Origin: Micavibrio_A sp035759665
GTDB lineage: Bacteria > Pseudomonadota > Alphaproteobacteria > Micavibrionales > Micavibrionaceae
Length of the DNA: 8,787 nt
Assembly (NCBI GenBank): GCA_035759665.1
Contig: DASTUM010000159.1
Location: forward strand, 1 to 8,787
Direction: 5' to 3'
Shown here: piece after piece, positions 1 through 6,234 of the stretch
How positions within the stretch are numbered: position 1 is the first letter of the stretch
How the letters are laid out: the number at the start of each line of letters is the position of its first letter
Translations under genes and position numbers: made by a program
Notes under the pieces: generated by a model
Seen by the model: only the letters and a program-made list of their open reading frames with translations
Told to the model about the DNA's origin: nothing
Database searches by the model: none

Positions 1-217
1 TGATCCACGCGAACACGACGGTTTCGGTGGGCTTGACTTTGATCAGCTTGCCAAAGGGCACGCCCCATTTGGATTTCAAATCCTCGCCCACACATTCCCG
101 GTAATCGAGCGCCCCGTGCTCGCGCCACACTTTCTTGGCGAGCTGCGCGAGCTTTTTATAATCGGCAATTCTCTTTTTCGGCACGGCCAAAACGAAGCCA
201 TCGACATATTCCGGCAT
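1..217 (-). CDS. DUF1428 (YbaA-like) family protein, C-terminus cut by window edge
   Basis: The first 72 codons are visible and the gene continues beyond position 1. The N-terminus MPEYVDGFVLAVPKKRI, followed by a helical Lys/Ala-rich stretch, 'HGALDYRECVGED' and 'TVVFAWI', matches the pattern of the DUF1428 family. Escherichia coli YbaA, of about 117 residues, begins 'MKYVDGFVVAVP' and has 'EVVFSWI' at the equivalent place. The family has a ferredoxin-like dimeric alpha/beta fold and no established biochemical role, so I assign none. The ATG at 217-215 has a strong AGGAGA Shine-Dalgarno motif a few bases upstream. The gene lies 46 nt downstream of xerC on the same strand. It could be the last gene of that transcript or have its own start in the A/T-rich spacer. 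Family assignment is from motif recall, not a search. Confidence 0.8.
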   Translation of the reverse strand, partial: MPEYVDGFVLAVPKKRIADYKKLAQLAKKVWREHGALDYRECVGEDLKSKWGVPFGKLIKVKPTETVVFAWI

Positions 218-263
218 GATAATTCTCCTAAAAAAGTTTAAACGAACAAAAACGGCAAAAAGT

Positions 264-1199
264 TCACGAGGCCCGCGGATGCGCCTTGCGGTAAACGGCA
301 AGCATTTCCTCGGCATTGATGTCCGTATAGCGTTGGGTCGTGGACAGCGAGGCGTGGCCCAGCAATTCCTGAATCTCCCTTAAATTCGCCCCGTTCTGGA
401 GCAGGTGCGTGGCAAAGGAATGGCGCAGCGCGTGCGGCGTCGCCGTTTCTGGAAGGCCGAGCAAACCGCGCAAATCCCGCATCGCCTTCTGTGCGACACC
501 CTGATTGAGCCGCCTACCGTTTTTCTCCCCGATAAAAACCGGGCGCGATCCGTCTTCCCCATACGGGCAGGCGTCGCGGTAGCGCTCCAGTGCTTCTGCT
601 ACCATTGGCAAAACTGGCACCTGCCGTTCCTTGCGGCCTTTTCCCATCACGCGCAGAAACCCCTCGCGCGGTAGGTCGGCGATGTTGAGCGAGAGCGCCT
701 CGTCGATCCGCAGCCCGCAGCCATAGAGCAGCGTGAACAGCGCCCTGTCCCGCAAACTGACCCAATCGCCCCCGCCGTTTTCTTCCAGAACCTTGAAGGC
801 CTGCGTTTCCTGCAAGGGGCGGGGAAGCTTGCGCGGCAATTTCGGCGTGCGCACCGTCTTGATGGCCGCGTTGTGGGCCAACCCCTGCTTGTCCATCCAC
901 GACAGGAAATTCTTGAGGCCCGACAGCGTGCGGGCGCGGGATGCATTGGCCCGCCCGTTCATCGTCTGCCGCGACATCCAGCTCCGGAATTCACTCAAAT
1001 TCGCATCGGCGACATCGGCAACGCTAATCGCCCGCGCCTTGTGGTTGCTCAAAAATTGCACGAACTGCGACAAATCCCCCGCATAGGCCCGCAGCGTATG
1101 CTTGGACACATTTTTTTCCACCTTCAACCATTGCTGCCACTCGCCAAGAGCCTTGGCAAGATCGGGCGCGCAACATTCAAGGATGTCATGCTTTATCAT
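264..1199 (-). CDS. xerC: Tyrosine recombinase XerC
   Basis: This is a 311-aa site-specific recombinase of the lambda integrase family. With XerD and FtsK it resolves chromosome dimers at dif. Residues about 14-105 form the SAM-like N-terminal core-binding domain, including 'VSKHTLRAYAGDLSQF'. Residues about 125-305 form the catalytic domain. All six expected active-site residues are visible: R164 in 'GCGLRIDEAL', K187 in 'GKGRKERQVPV', H256 and R259 in 'TPHALRHSFATHLL', H282 in 'LLGHASLSTTQRYT', and the nucleophile Y291. Length is normal for XerC (about 300). The ATG at 1199 is preceded by GGGGTGA as ribosome-binding site, whose first bases overlap the end of the palindromic repeat at 1209-1290. 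The upstream DUF484 gene on the same strand repeats a pairing known from the enterobacterial dapF-yigA-xerC operon. That pairing, and a chromosomal context without phage genes, favour XerC over XerD or an integrase. Confidence 0.95.
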   Translation of the reverse strand: MIKHDILECCAPDLAKALGEWQQWLKVEKNVSKHTLRAYAGDLSQFVQFLSNHKARAISVADVADANLSEFRSWMSRQTMNGRANASRARTLSGLKNFLSWMDKQGLAHNAAIKTVRTPKLPRKLPRPLQETQAFKVLEENGGGDWVSLRDRALFTLLYGCGLRIDEALSLNIADLPREGFLRVMGKGRKERQVPVLPMVAEALERYRDACPYGEDGSRPVFIGEKNGRRLNQGVAQKAMRDLRGLLGLPETATPHALRHSFATHLLQNGANLREIQELLGHASLSTTQRYTDINAEEMLAVYRKAHPRAS

Positions 1200-1208
1200 A
1201 CATTCACC

Positions 1209-1290
1209 CCGTCATTGCGACCCCGGCGAAAGCCGGGGGAAGCAATCCAGTCTGGATTGCCGCGTCGCCTGCGGCTCCTCGCAATGACGG
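1209..1290. repeat. 82-bp palindromic intergenic repeat with nested hairpins
   Basis: The ends are a perfect 12-bp inverted repeat, CCGTCATTGCGA at 1209-1220 and its complement at 1279-1290. Inside are a 7-bp hairpin with a GAAA loop (CCCCGGC 1221-1227, GCCGGGG 1232-1238) and a near-perfect 9-bp palindrome (GCAATCCAG 1242-1250, CTGGATTGC 1252-1260). A weaker short hairpin lies near 1267-1275. The folded form is therefore a multi-branched cruciform. From memory, elements with these ends and the GCAATCCAG core are dispersed in many copies in Rickettsiales and other alphaproteobacterial genomes. Only one copy is in this window, so its repetitive nature here is inferred. It occupies nearly the whole DUF484-xerC spacer and would be present in a readthrough transcript. 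Confidence 0.85.
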
Positions 1291-1299
1291 CAGAACTTC

Positions 1300-2001
1300 C
1301 TATGTCAGATGCAACCATGCGCGGAACGACCTTTCGACAACGCGCGCGAGGAACGATACCTGATCGGTCGCTTGTCCTTCATCGAACATTTCCGGGTCGC
1401 GGGAACCGAAGGCGAGGACAGCGGGCGGCGTATTCATCGAAATATCGACGCGGAGCAAAGCTTGGCTTTGCACGAGCGTATAGGCGCCGCCGTAAATCAC
1501 CTCGATGCCTGAAATGTTAGACTGGAGCAGCGCGTTCTTGCCGCCCATCCATTTGTCTATCGTGCCGGGCGGGACGAGCCTCACGCCGCTCGTATGCACA
1601 TGCGGAATATCGTCGCCTGTGGATTCGACGACGAGCACGGAAATATCCGTGTCCAGCATCGCCGACATATCCATCGTGATAATCTGGATGAATTCCTCAA
1701 AGGTGGAGGCTTCGAGCAGGCGCAGGATCACGTTCTGGATACGCACCTGATTGTTCATGTTGGAGCGCGCGTTCTCGACCAGCGTTCTCGCTGTGGTGAC
1801 GACCTTCTCCTTGTCCTGCTTCAAACGCTCGATCATGAAGGACTGGAAATCCTTAACCTTGCGGTCGCCCTTCGGCGGCACGAGCAGGTCGACGGCGTTC
1901 GGGTTCTGCTGCAAAAACCGCGGGTTCTTCTGCAGGTAGGCCAGAACATCTTCAGCGGTGATTTTGCGATCTTGCGGCGGCTCGGTCATAACATCGGACA
2001 T
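1300..2001 (-). CDS. DUF484 family protein (GAF-like domain)
   Basis: This is a 233-aa soluble protein of the DUF484 family (E. coli YigA is the usual reference). Residues 14-45 carry the family's N-terminal pattern 'ITAEDVLAYLQKNPRFLQQN...LLVPP'. Residues about 48-95 are a charged helical stretch likely to form a coiled coil. Residues about 95-230 look like a degenerate GAF domain, ending in the characteristic 'LAFGSRDPEMFDEGQATDQVSFLARVVERSFRAWL'. No signal peptide or membrane segment is present. The molecular function is unknown, although the gene is commonly next to xerC, as here. The ATG at 2001 has GAGGT upstream at a reasonable distance. The only other early in-frame ATG is at codon 5. 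The gene ends 9 nt before the palindromic repeat that separates it from xerC. Confidence 0.88.
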   Translation of the reverse strand: MSDVMTEPPQDRKITAEDVLAYLQKNPRFLQQNPNAVDLLVPPKGDRKVKDFQSFMIERLKQDKEKVVTTARTLVENARSNMNNQVRIQNVILRLLEASTFEEFIQIITMDMSAMLDTDISVLVVESTGDDIPHVHTSGVRLVPPGTIDKWMGGKNALLQSNISGIEVIYGGAYTLVQSQALLRVDISMNTPPAVLAFGSRDPEMFDEGQATDQVSFLARVVERSFRAWLHLT

Positions 2002-2022
2002 GAATCATTACCTCTTCAGGCT

Positions 2023-2031
2023 ATTCTATCA
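2023..2031 (-). promoter_or_regulatory. Possible extended -10 element for the DUF484-xerC unit
   Basis: Reading the minus strand, TGATAGAAT fits an extended -10 motif (TGn plus five of six matches to TATAAT). It lies about 15-20 nt upstream of the DUF484 Shine-Dalgarno and start codon. I see no good -35 hexamer at 17-18 bp; the best is TTCATT. The assignment rests on the extended -10 alone. Two GAATC sites (2002-2006 and 2050-2054), which would be CcrM targets if the organism has that methylase, lie in the same region. Confidence 0.3.
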
Positions 2032-2085
2032 CGGCGCACGCAGAGGAATGAATCCAAAAAATTTGGGTTAATTCAGCAAAGTTTC

Positions 2086-2115
2086 TTTACAATTCCCTTT
2101 TTTATTTTCTATAAA
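2086..2115 (+). promoter_or_regulatory. Sigma70-type promoter for the 95-aa orphan gene
   Basis: TTTACA (2086-2091; five of six to TTGACA) is followed after 18 bp by TATAAA (2110-2115; five of six to TATAAT). The predicted transcription start is near 2122. The downstream gene has AAGGAAA at 2139-2145, five bases before its ATG. A 10-bp direct repeat, TGGGTTAATT, occurs at 2064-2073 (upstream of -35) and 2121-2130 (at the start site), so the promoter is flanked by matching sites that could bind a regulator. Confidence 0.6.
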
Positions 2116-2150
2116 GCGTCTGGGTTAATTTTTTTCTGAAGGAAAGTTTT

Positions 2151-2438
2151 ATGAGTGAAGAAAATAGCATCATCCGTAGCGCCCGTGATATCCGCCGCGG
2201 GCTGCTGAAAAGCGCTTTTCGCGAGAACCGTTCGGGGGTTGTGACGCGCATTCAGGAACGGCTCCAGCGCGTAGAGAAGGAAACAGAAGGCAGCAAGCTT
2301 CTGATTTCCCAATTCAATTTCGAACATTACCCGGAAACCCGCATGGACAAGGCGGCTGCCCTTATCGCCCAGAAAGAGGGGCGTTCGACGCGCTCCTTGT
2401 TTTCCATGGATGTTGCACCGGGGGTTCGCCCGAACTAG
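2151..2438 (+). CDS. Hypothetical 95-aa charged, probably helical protein
   Basis: I do not recognise this protein. It begins MSEENSIIRSARDIRRGLL and is rich in Arg, Lys and Glu. Residues about 8-50 read as a basic amphipathic helix pair ('NRSGVVTRIQERLQRVEKET'). A more hydrophobic aromatic patch follows (LLISQFNFEHYPET, 50-63), then a second helix (MDKAAALIAQKEGRS), and the tail is Pro/Gly-rich. There are no cysteines, signal peptide or membrane segments. The gene is well supported as real: a near-consensus promoter, a good Shine-Dalgarno at five-base spacing, and an intrinsic terminator 29 nt after the TAG. It is a monocistronic unit between the divergent DUF484 gene and the convergent transaldolase gene. 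A role in binding nucleic acid or a protein partner would fit the charge pattern but is only inference. Confidence 0.72.
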   Translation: MSEENSIIRSARDIRRGLLKSAFRENRSGVVTRIQERLQRVEKETEGSKLLISQFNFEHYPETRMDKAAALIAQKEGRSTRSLFSMDVAPGVRPN

Positions 2439-2467
2439 AGGTTTGCCAGTATATCCAACAGGCCAAA

Positions 2468-2493
2468 AAAACGGCGGGTCATCCCGCCGTTTT
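2468..2493. terminator. Bidirectional intrinsic terminator
   Basis: The sequence AAAACGGCGGG (2468-2478), loop TCAT, CCCGCCGTTTT (2483-2493) forms an 11-bp perfect stem. The arms supply a T-tract on one side and an A-tract on the other, so it can stop transcription from both directions. It sits between the convergent orphan gene (ends 2438) and transaldolase gene (ends 2497), three bases beyond the latter's stop codon. Confidence 0.88.
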
Positions 2494-2496
2494 GCA

Positions 2497-3153
2497 TTAG
2501 AGGATCGACTGGCCCGTCTTCTTCCAGTCATCGACGAAGGTCGCAAGCCCCTTGTCGGTGAGCGGGTGGTTGTAGAGCTGCTTGATCACCGCGGGCGGGC
2601 AGGTTACGACATCAGCGCCCAGTCTTGCCGATTCAATGATATGGACGGGATGACGTACGCTTGCCACCAGAACTTCTGTCTTAAAGTGGTCGTAGTTATT
2701 ATAGATGGTGGTGATATCCGCGATCAACTGCATCCCGTTCTGCGCGAGGTCGTCGAGGCGACCGACGAACGGCGAAATAAACGTGGCACCCGCTTTCGCG
2801 GCCAGGATCGCCTGTGCGGCGGAGAAGCAGAGCGTGACGTTAACCATCGTGCCCGCGTCCGAGAGCTCCTTGCAGACTTTCAGACCGGCGGGCGTGAGCG
2901 GAACCTTCACCGCGACATTGTCGGCGATGGCGGCGAGCTTCTTGCCTTCCTTGATCATCGTTTCGTAATCGGTCGATGCGACTTCGGCGCTAACCGGGCC
3001 TTCGACCACGCCGCAGATTTCTTCGATGAGCGGCAGGAACTGCTTGCCCGATTTCGCGATCAGCGAGGGGTTCGTCGTCACGCCGTCGAGCAGGCCCGTG
3101 GCCGCGAGGTCTTTAATGTCGTTGATGTCCGCTGTGTCGACGAAAAATTTCAT
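2497..3153 (-). CDS. tal: Transaldolase (small FSA/TalC-type subfamily)
   Basis: This 218-aa TIM-barrel class I aldolase family member probably transfers a dihydroxyacetone unit between sugar phosphates in the cytosolic non-oxidative pentose phosphate pathway. Visible signatures are 'MKFFVDTADI' with D6, 'GVTTNPSLI' (24-32), the Schiff-base lysine K83 in 'VAVKVPLTPAGL', 'NVTLCFSAAQA' (105-115), 'SPFVGRLDD' (127-135) and the phosphate-site 'VLVASVRHP' (161-169). Length matches the family (about 215-220). Two positions that separate transaldolase from fructose-6-phosphate aldolase can be read. E57 aligns with Gln59 of E. coli FsaA and F129 aligns with its Tyr131. Glu and Phe are the transaldolase-type residues, so I prefer transaldolase to Fsa. 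The ATG has AAGGGG about 11 nt upstream, which can be paired away by an upstream inverted repeat. Related genes are often found near priA and atpH in alphaproteobacteria. Confidence 0.93.
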   Translation of the reverse strand: MKFFVDTADINDIKDLAATGLLDGVTTNPSLIAKSGKQFLPLIEEICGVVEGPVSAEVASTDYETMIKEGKKLAAIADNVAVKVPLTPAGLKVCKELSDAGTMVNVTLCFSAAQAILAAKAGATFISPFVGRLDDLAQNGMQLIADITTIYNNYDHFKTEVLVASVRHPVHIIESARLGADVVTCPPAVIKQLYNHPLTDKGLATFVDDWKKTGQSIL

Positions 3154-3164
3154 GTGCGTGTAAA

Positions 3165-3228
3165 CCCCTTGTGGCTGGTGACGAATTTCCCCGTATACAT
3201 AAAGGGAAGGGGGCCACAGGGCAAGGGG
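3165..3228 (-). promoter_or_regulatory. Imperfect inverted repeat that could sequester the tal ribosome-binding site
   Basis: On the minus-strand transcript the tal leader contains GCCACAAGGGG (3175-3165), which includes the only plausible Shine-Dalgarno. About 37 nt upstream lies CCCCTT, then four extra bases, then TGTGGC (3228-3213). The two arms pair perfectly, 6+5 bp, around a four-base bulge. No T-run follows, so this is not a terminator. It could lower or modulate tal translation. It lies entirely in the 82-nt spacer after the preceding 211-aa gene. Confidence 0.3.
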
Positions 3229-3235
3229 CTAACAG

Positions 3236-3871
3236 CTACGGGCCCCAGCGGAGATGAGTGGCATTGTCATGGTTATCCTGTCCCGGCGCATTCGCCGCGG
3301 GTTCGCGGACGATGCCGGCCAGAGCGTCGATATTTTCTGCAAACCTGGTCAGGATTTGGGCGTTTATGCGGCCCGAGGCGCGCAGCGCGCTTTTCGTCTT
3401 GTCGGCGAAAAGCGGCGTGGCGTTCGGCGCTGCGAGGGGCTGGACGACATAGGGCAGTGTACCCTTGCTGCCTTTTTCGGCCTGAATCTTTGCCATCTCC
3501 TGCAGGAAGATCGTTTTGCGGAAAAGCGTGGCGAGGCGCTCGCGCTCGAACATGACGGACTGGGGCGAGGGGGAAACCTCGATCAAAGACGCGATCTGCT
3601 TCACCGCGGCCTGTGCGGCATATAGATCGCCTTGTTCCCTGGGCTGGCAGCGCGTCTCGCCGATGGCCGATGCCACCGCTATCCAGGCATGATAGGCTTC
3701 GCCTTTCACGGTCATGGTCTGGCGAAGCAAAACGTTGGCGGGCAAATCTTCGGGCGCAGGGGCGGGAATGGCGACATCCCTGATTTGGGCATAGGTAAAT
3801 TTTATATGCGTATCGGGAACGTATTCGGCCGAGCGATACGGCGTAAAAAGTTTTTTGAAAAATCCCAACAT
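3236..3871 (-). CDS. Hypothetical 211-aa protein upstream of tal
   Basis: I do not recognise a family. The N-terminus MLGFFKKLFTPYRS is a short amphipathic, cationic-hydrophobic stretch that might touch a membrane, but there is no clear signal peptide or transmembrane helix. Residues 45-95 contain 'LLRQTMTVKGEAYHAWIAVASAIGE' and an Ala-rich helix. Residues 105-135 are a charged helix (FERERLATLFRKTIFLQEMAKIQAEK), and 155-190 are another helical region. The tail (190-211) is polar and probably disordered. There is a single cysteine (C75). The ATG at 3871 has a good GAGGGGA Shine-Dalgarno. The gene is on the same strand as tal, 82 nt upstream of it, so the two may be co-transcribed, and it is divergent from priA. 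Composition resembles the neighbouring genes, with no sign of recent transfer. Confidence 0.75.
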   Translation of the reverse strand: MLGFFKKLFTPYRSAEYVPDTHIKFTYAQIRDVAIPAPAPEDLPANVLLRQTMTVKGEAYHAWIAVASAIGETRCQPREQGDLYAAQAAVKQIASLIEVSPSPQSVMFERERLATLFRKTIFLQEMAKIQAEKGSKGTLPYVVQPLAAPNATPLFADKTKSALRASGRINAQILTRFAENIDALAGIVREPAANAPGQDNHDNATHLRWGP

Positions 3872-4050
3872 AATTTCCCCTCAGCTACTGATACTTCTAT
3901 AACCCCGGCCCCGCGCTTCCGCTATTCCTTTGCAACCGGCGAAGCGGCAGCTCCGCGGGCGCCGCTCGGCGCGTTTCGAATCCTTCTTTACCCATGACCG
4001 TTGTTCTTTATAGTCTAGTCGAAACAAACCTATAGCCACAATAAAGCATT
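3872..4050. other. Divergent intergenic region between the 211-aa gene and priA
   Basis: This 179-bp region is G+C-rich in its first two thirds. It contains small hairpins (GCGG/CCGC at 3944-3956; GCGCC/GGCGC at 3959-3972). It turns A/T-rich near priA, where the priA promoter lies. I could not find a convincing promoter for the minus-strand gene, although TATAGA (3902-3897 on the minus strand) could be a -10. A five-base tandem TAGTC occurs at 4011-4020. Confidence 0.5.
3987..4014 (+). promoter_or_regulatory. Probable priA promoter
   Basis: TTTACC (3987-3992; four of six to TTGACA) and TATAGT (4009-4014; five of six to TATAAT) are separated by 16 bp. The predicted start is near 4021, giving a leader of about 30 nt. 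That leader (4021-4050) has no recognisable Shine-Dalgarno. Confidence 0.5.
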
Positions 4051-6213
4051 ATGTCAACAAAAGCCGTTCTCGTGCCTTATCCGGTTGACCGCGCGTACGA
4101 TTATGACGTTCCCGCGGGCATGACCGTCGAAGACGGCGATTACGTGATCGCCCCGCTCGGGGGCCGGAACGTGCCGGGAGTCGTCTGGGGCGCTGGCGTC
4201 GGAAACGTCGCCGCCAGCAAGCTGAAGCCCCTTTTTTCACGCTACGACATGCCGCCGATGCCCGAAGCCCAGAGGAAATTCCTCGACTGGGCGGCGCATT
4301 ACACCATGTCTGCGCCGGGGGCTTTCCTCAAGCTGGCCCTCTCCGTCCCGGGGGCGCTGGAGCCGCCGAAAACGGTCAGGGCCTACCGCCTGAAAAAATG
4401 GGACGGCGAACACGGCCTCTCGCCCGCGGCGAAGCGGGTGATGGAAATCGCCGCCGACGGTCTCGCGCGGCGGGCTTCCGAATTCGCGCGCGAGGCTGGC
4501 TGCGGTTCGGGCGTCGTCAAAACACTCGCTGAAAAAGGATTGCTTGAGGAAGTCATGCAATCCGACCCCGCGCCCTGCCGCCGCCCGGATTTCGAAAAGG
4601 CCGGGGCGACCCTGACGCCCGCGCAGGACAAGGCTGCAAAAAACCTTGTCGCCGCCGTCGGCGAAGATTTTTCCGCAACCCTTCTCGATGGCGTCACAGG
4701 ATCGGGCAAGACCGAAGTTTATTTCGAAGCCGTCGCCGAAGCTTTGCGGCGGGGAAAACAGGCGCTTATCCTTCTTCCTGAAATCGCGCTCTCAAATGCG
4801 TTTCTGGGGCGCTTCAAGGATCGCTTCGGCTGCGCGCCCGCGCTCTGGCATTCGTCCCTGTCGGATCACATGCGCAAAACCACATGGCGCGGCGTGGCCT
4901 CGGGCGAAAGCCGCGTCGTCGTCGGCGCGCGCTCCGCGCTCTTCCTGCCTTATAAGGAACTCGGCCTGATCGTCGTCGATGAAGAGCACGATCCCGCCTA
5001 CAAACAGGAAGAGGGCGTGATTTATAACGCCCGCGACATGGCCGTCATCCGCGCCCATATGGGAAAATTTCCAGTCGTGCTCGTCTCGGCGACACCCTCG
5101 CTGGAAACGATGCAGAATGTCTGGCTCGATAAATATCAGCATCTTGGCCTGCCCGACCGCCACGGCGGTGCAGGAATGCCCGACATCCACCTGATCGACC
5201 TCACAAAAGACAAACCGGAGCGCCAGCATTTCCTCTCTCCCACTTTGAAAAATGTAATGAAGGAAACCATCGACGGGGGGCGGGGGCAGGTTCTTCTCTT
5301 TCTCAACCGCCGCGGCTACGCGCCGCTCACCCTCTGCCGCGCCTGCGGCCACCGCTTCGAATGTCCGCGCTGCACCGCGTGGCTGATCGAACACAAGAAA
5401 ACGAACAAGCTGCATTGCCACCATTGCGGTTTCGACACGCGCGTGCCGCCCGCCTGCCCCAAATGCGGCGAGGCGGATTCCCTGACTGCCTGCGGCCCCG
5501 GCGTAGAGCGAATCTTCGAAGAGGTGAAAGAAGCATTCCCCGAGGCGCGTACCGTCATTCTTTCATCCGATACCGCAACCACGCACGACCAGCTCCGCAA
5601 GATTCTGGACGATATCCGCGAACATAGAATTGACATCATCATCGGCACGCAAATCATTGCAAAGGGCCACCATTTCCCCAAGCTCACCTGCGTCGGCGTC
5701 GTCGATGCCGATCTCGGCCTGACGGGTGGCGACCTCCGGGCGAGCGAGCGCACCTTCCAGCTTTTGCATCAGGTCGCGGGCAGGGCGGGGCGCGAATCCG
5801 AAAAAGGTCATGTCTATCTCCAGACCTTCACCCCCGGCGCCCGCGTCATGCAGGCTCTGGCGCAGGGCGGCCGCGACGAATTTCTGGAAGTCGAGGCGGC
5901 GCAGCGCGAAGCCGCCCGCATGCCGCCCTTCACCCGCCTTGCCGGAATCATCGTCTCGGGCCGCGACGAAGGGCAGGTTATACAGGTGTCCAAAGAACTC
6001 GGCATGTCCGCCCCGCACGGGCAGGGACTGCAAACCCTCGGCCCCGCCGACGCGCCGATGTACCGGCTGCGCGGCAAATTCCGCCGCCGCCTGTTGGTGC
6101 GCGCCGAAAAGACCATCGACATCCAGAAGGCCGTTGCACACTGGATCGATTCCATAAAGATACCCTCCGCCGTGCGCGTGCAGGTGGATATCGACCCGCA
6201 GAGTTTCTTTTAA
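4051..6213 (+). CDS. priA: Primosomal protein N' (replication restart helicase PriA)
   Basis: This 720-aa superfamily 2 DNA helicase recognises stalled forks and D-loops and reloads the replicative helicase. Length is normal (about 730). Residues 1-100 are the 3'-end DNA-binding domain, with the typical opening 'VLVPYPVDRAYDYDVP'. A winged-helix region covers about 115-175. The ATPase has Walker A GVTGSGKT (214-221), DEEH (310-313), 'GARSALFLPY' and 'LVSATPS'. The helicase C lobe has 'IIGTQIIAKGHHFP', 'DADLGL', 'DLRASERTFQLLHQVAGRAGR' (GRAGR at 577-581). The eight zinc-binding cysteines, two clusters inserted in the C lobe, are all present: C429, C432, C438, C441, C456, C459, C469, C472. The start was chosen because the N-terminus aligns with the family, although no Shine-Dalgarno is visible. 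The gene is read divergently from the 211-aa gene and towards the TraX-like gene and the atp operon. Confidence 0.97.
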   Translation: MSTKAVLVPYPVDRAYDYDVPAGMTVEDGDYVIAPLGGRNVPGVVWGAGVGNVAASKLKPLFSRYDMPPMPEAQRKFLDWAAHYTMSAPGAFLKLALSVPGALEPPKTVRAYRLKKWDGEHGLSPAAKRVMEIAADGLARRASEFAREAGCGSGVVKTLAEKGLLEEVMQSDPAPCRRPDFEKAGATLTPAQDKAAKNLVAAVGEDFSATLLDGVTGSGKTEVYFEAVAEALRRGKQALILLPEIALSNAFLGRFKDRFGCAPALWHSSLSDHMRKTTWRGVASGESRVVVGARSALFLPYKELGLIVVDEEHDPAYKQEEGVIYNARDMAVIRAHMGKFPVVLVSATPSLETMQNVWLDKYQHLGLPDRHGGAGMPDIHLIDLTKDKPERQHFLSPTLKNVMKETIDGGRGQVLLFLNRRGYAPLTLCRACGHRFECPRCTAWLIEHKKTNKLHCHHCGFDTRVPPACPKCGEADSLTACGPGVERIFEEVKEAFPEARTVILSSDTATTHDQLRKILDDIREHRIDIIIGTQIIAKGHHFPKLTCVGVVDADLGLTGGDLRASERTFQLLHQVAGRAGRESEKGHVYLQTFTPGARVMQALAQGGRDEFLEVEAAQREAARMPPFTRLAGIIVSGRDEGQVIQVSKELGMSAPHGQGLQTLGPADAPMYRLRGKFRRRLLVRAEKTIDIQKAVAHWIDSIKIPSAVRVQVDIDPQSFF

Positions 6214-6234
6214 CCAATAAGTTCGGGATGGGTT

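Noticed and set aside
264..1199. xerC as an integrase of a mobile element
   Set aside because: No phage, transposon or attachment-site features are adjacent, and the DUF484 partner and length fit housekeeping XerC.
1209..1290. tRNA-like cloverleaf in the repeat
   Set aside because: The branched fold looks superficially tRNA-like, but there are no tRNA box A/B motifs, no proper anticodon loop and no acceptor end; the arms match a palindromic repeat family.
873..1520. Open plus-strand frame covering the repeat and parts of xerC and DUF484
   Set aside because: It is antisense to two genes, and its central peptide is only the translation of the palindromic repeat, a common source of spurious annotations.
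2410..3555. Long open plus-strand frame (381 codons) opposite the transaldolase and 211-aa genes
   Set aside because: It runs antisense to a clear transaldolase, has an Arg-rich shadow composition with no recognisable domain, starts inside the preceding gene and crosses the bidirectional terminator.
3236..3871. A multi-gene defence or toxin-antitoxin system formed by the unrecognised genes
   Set aside because: The two unrecognised genes are not adjacent or on the same strand and show no toxin, nuclease or antitoxin motifs; the surrounding genes are core metabolism and replication.
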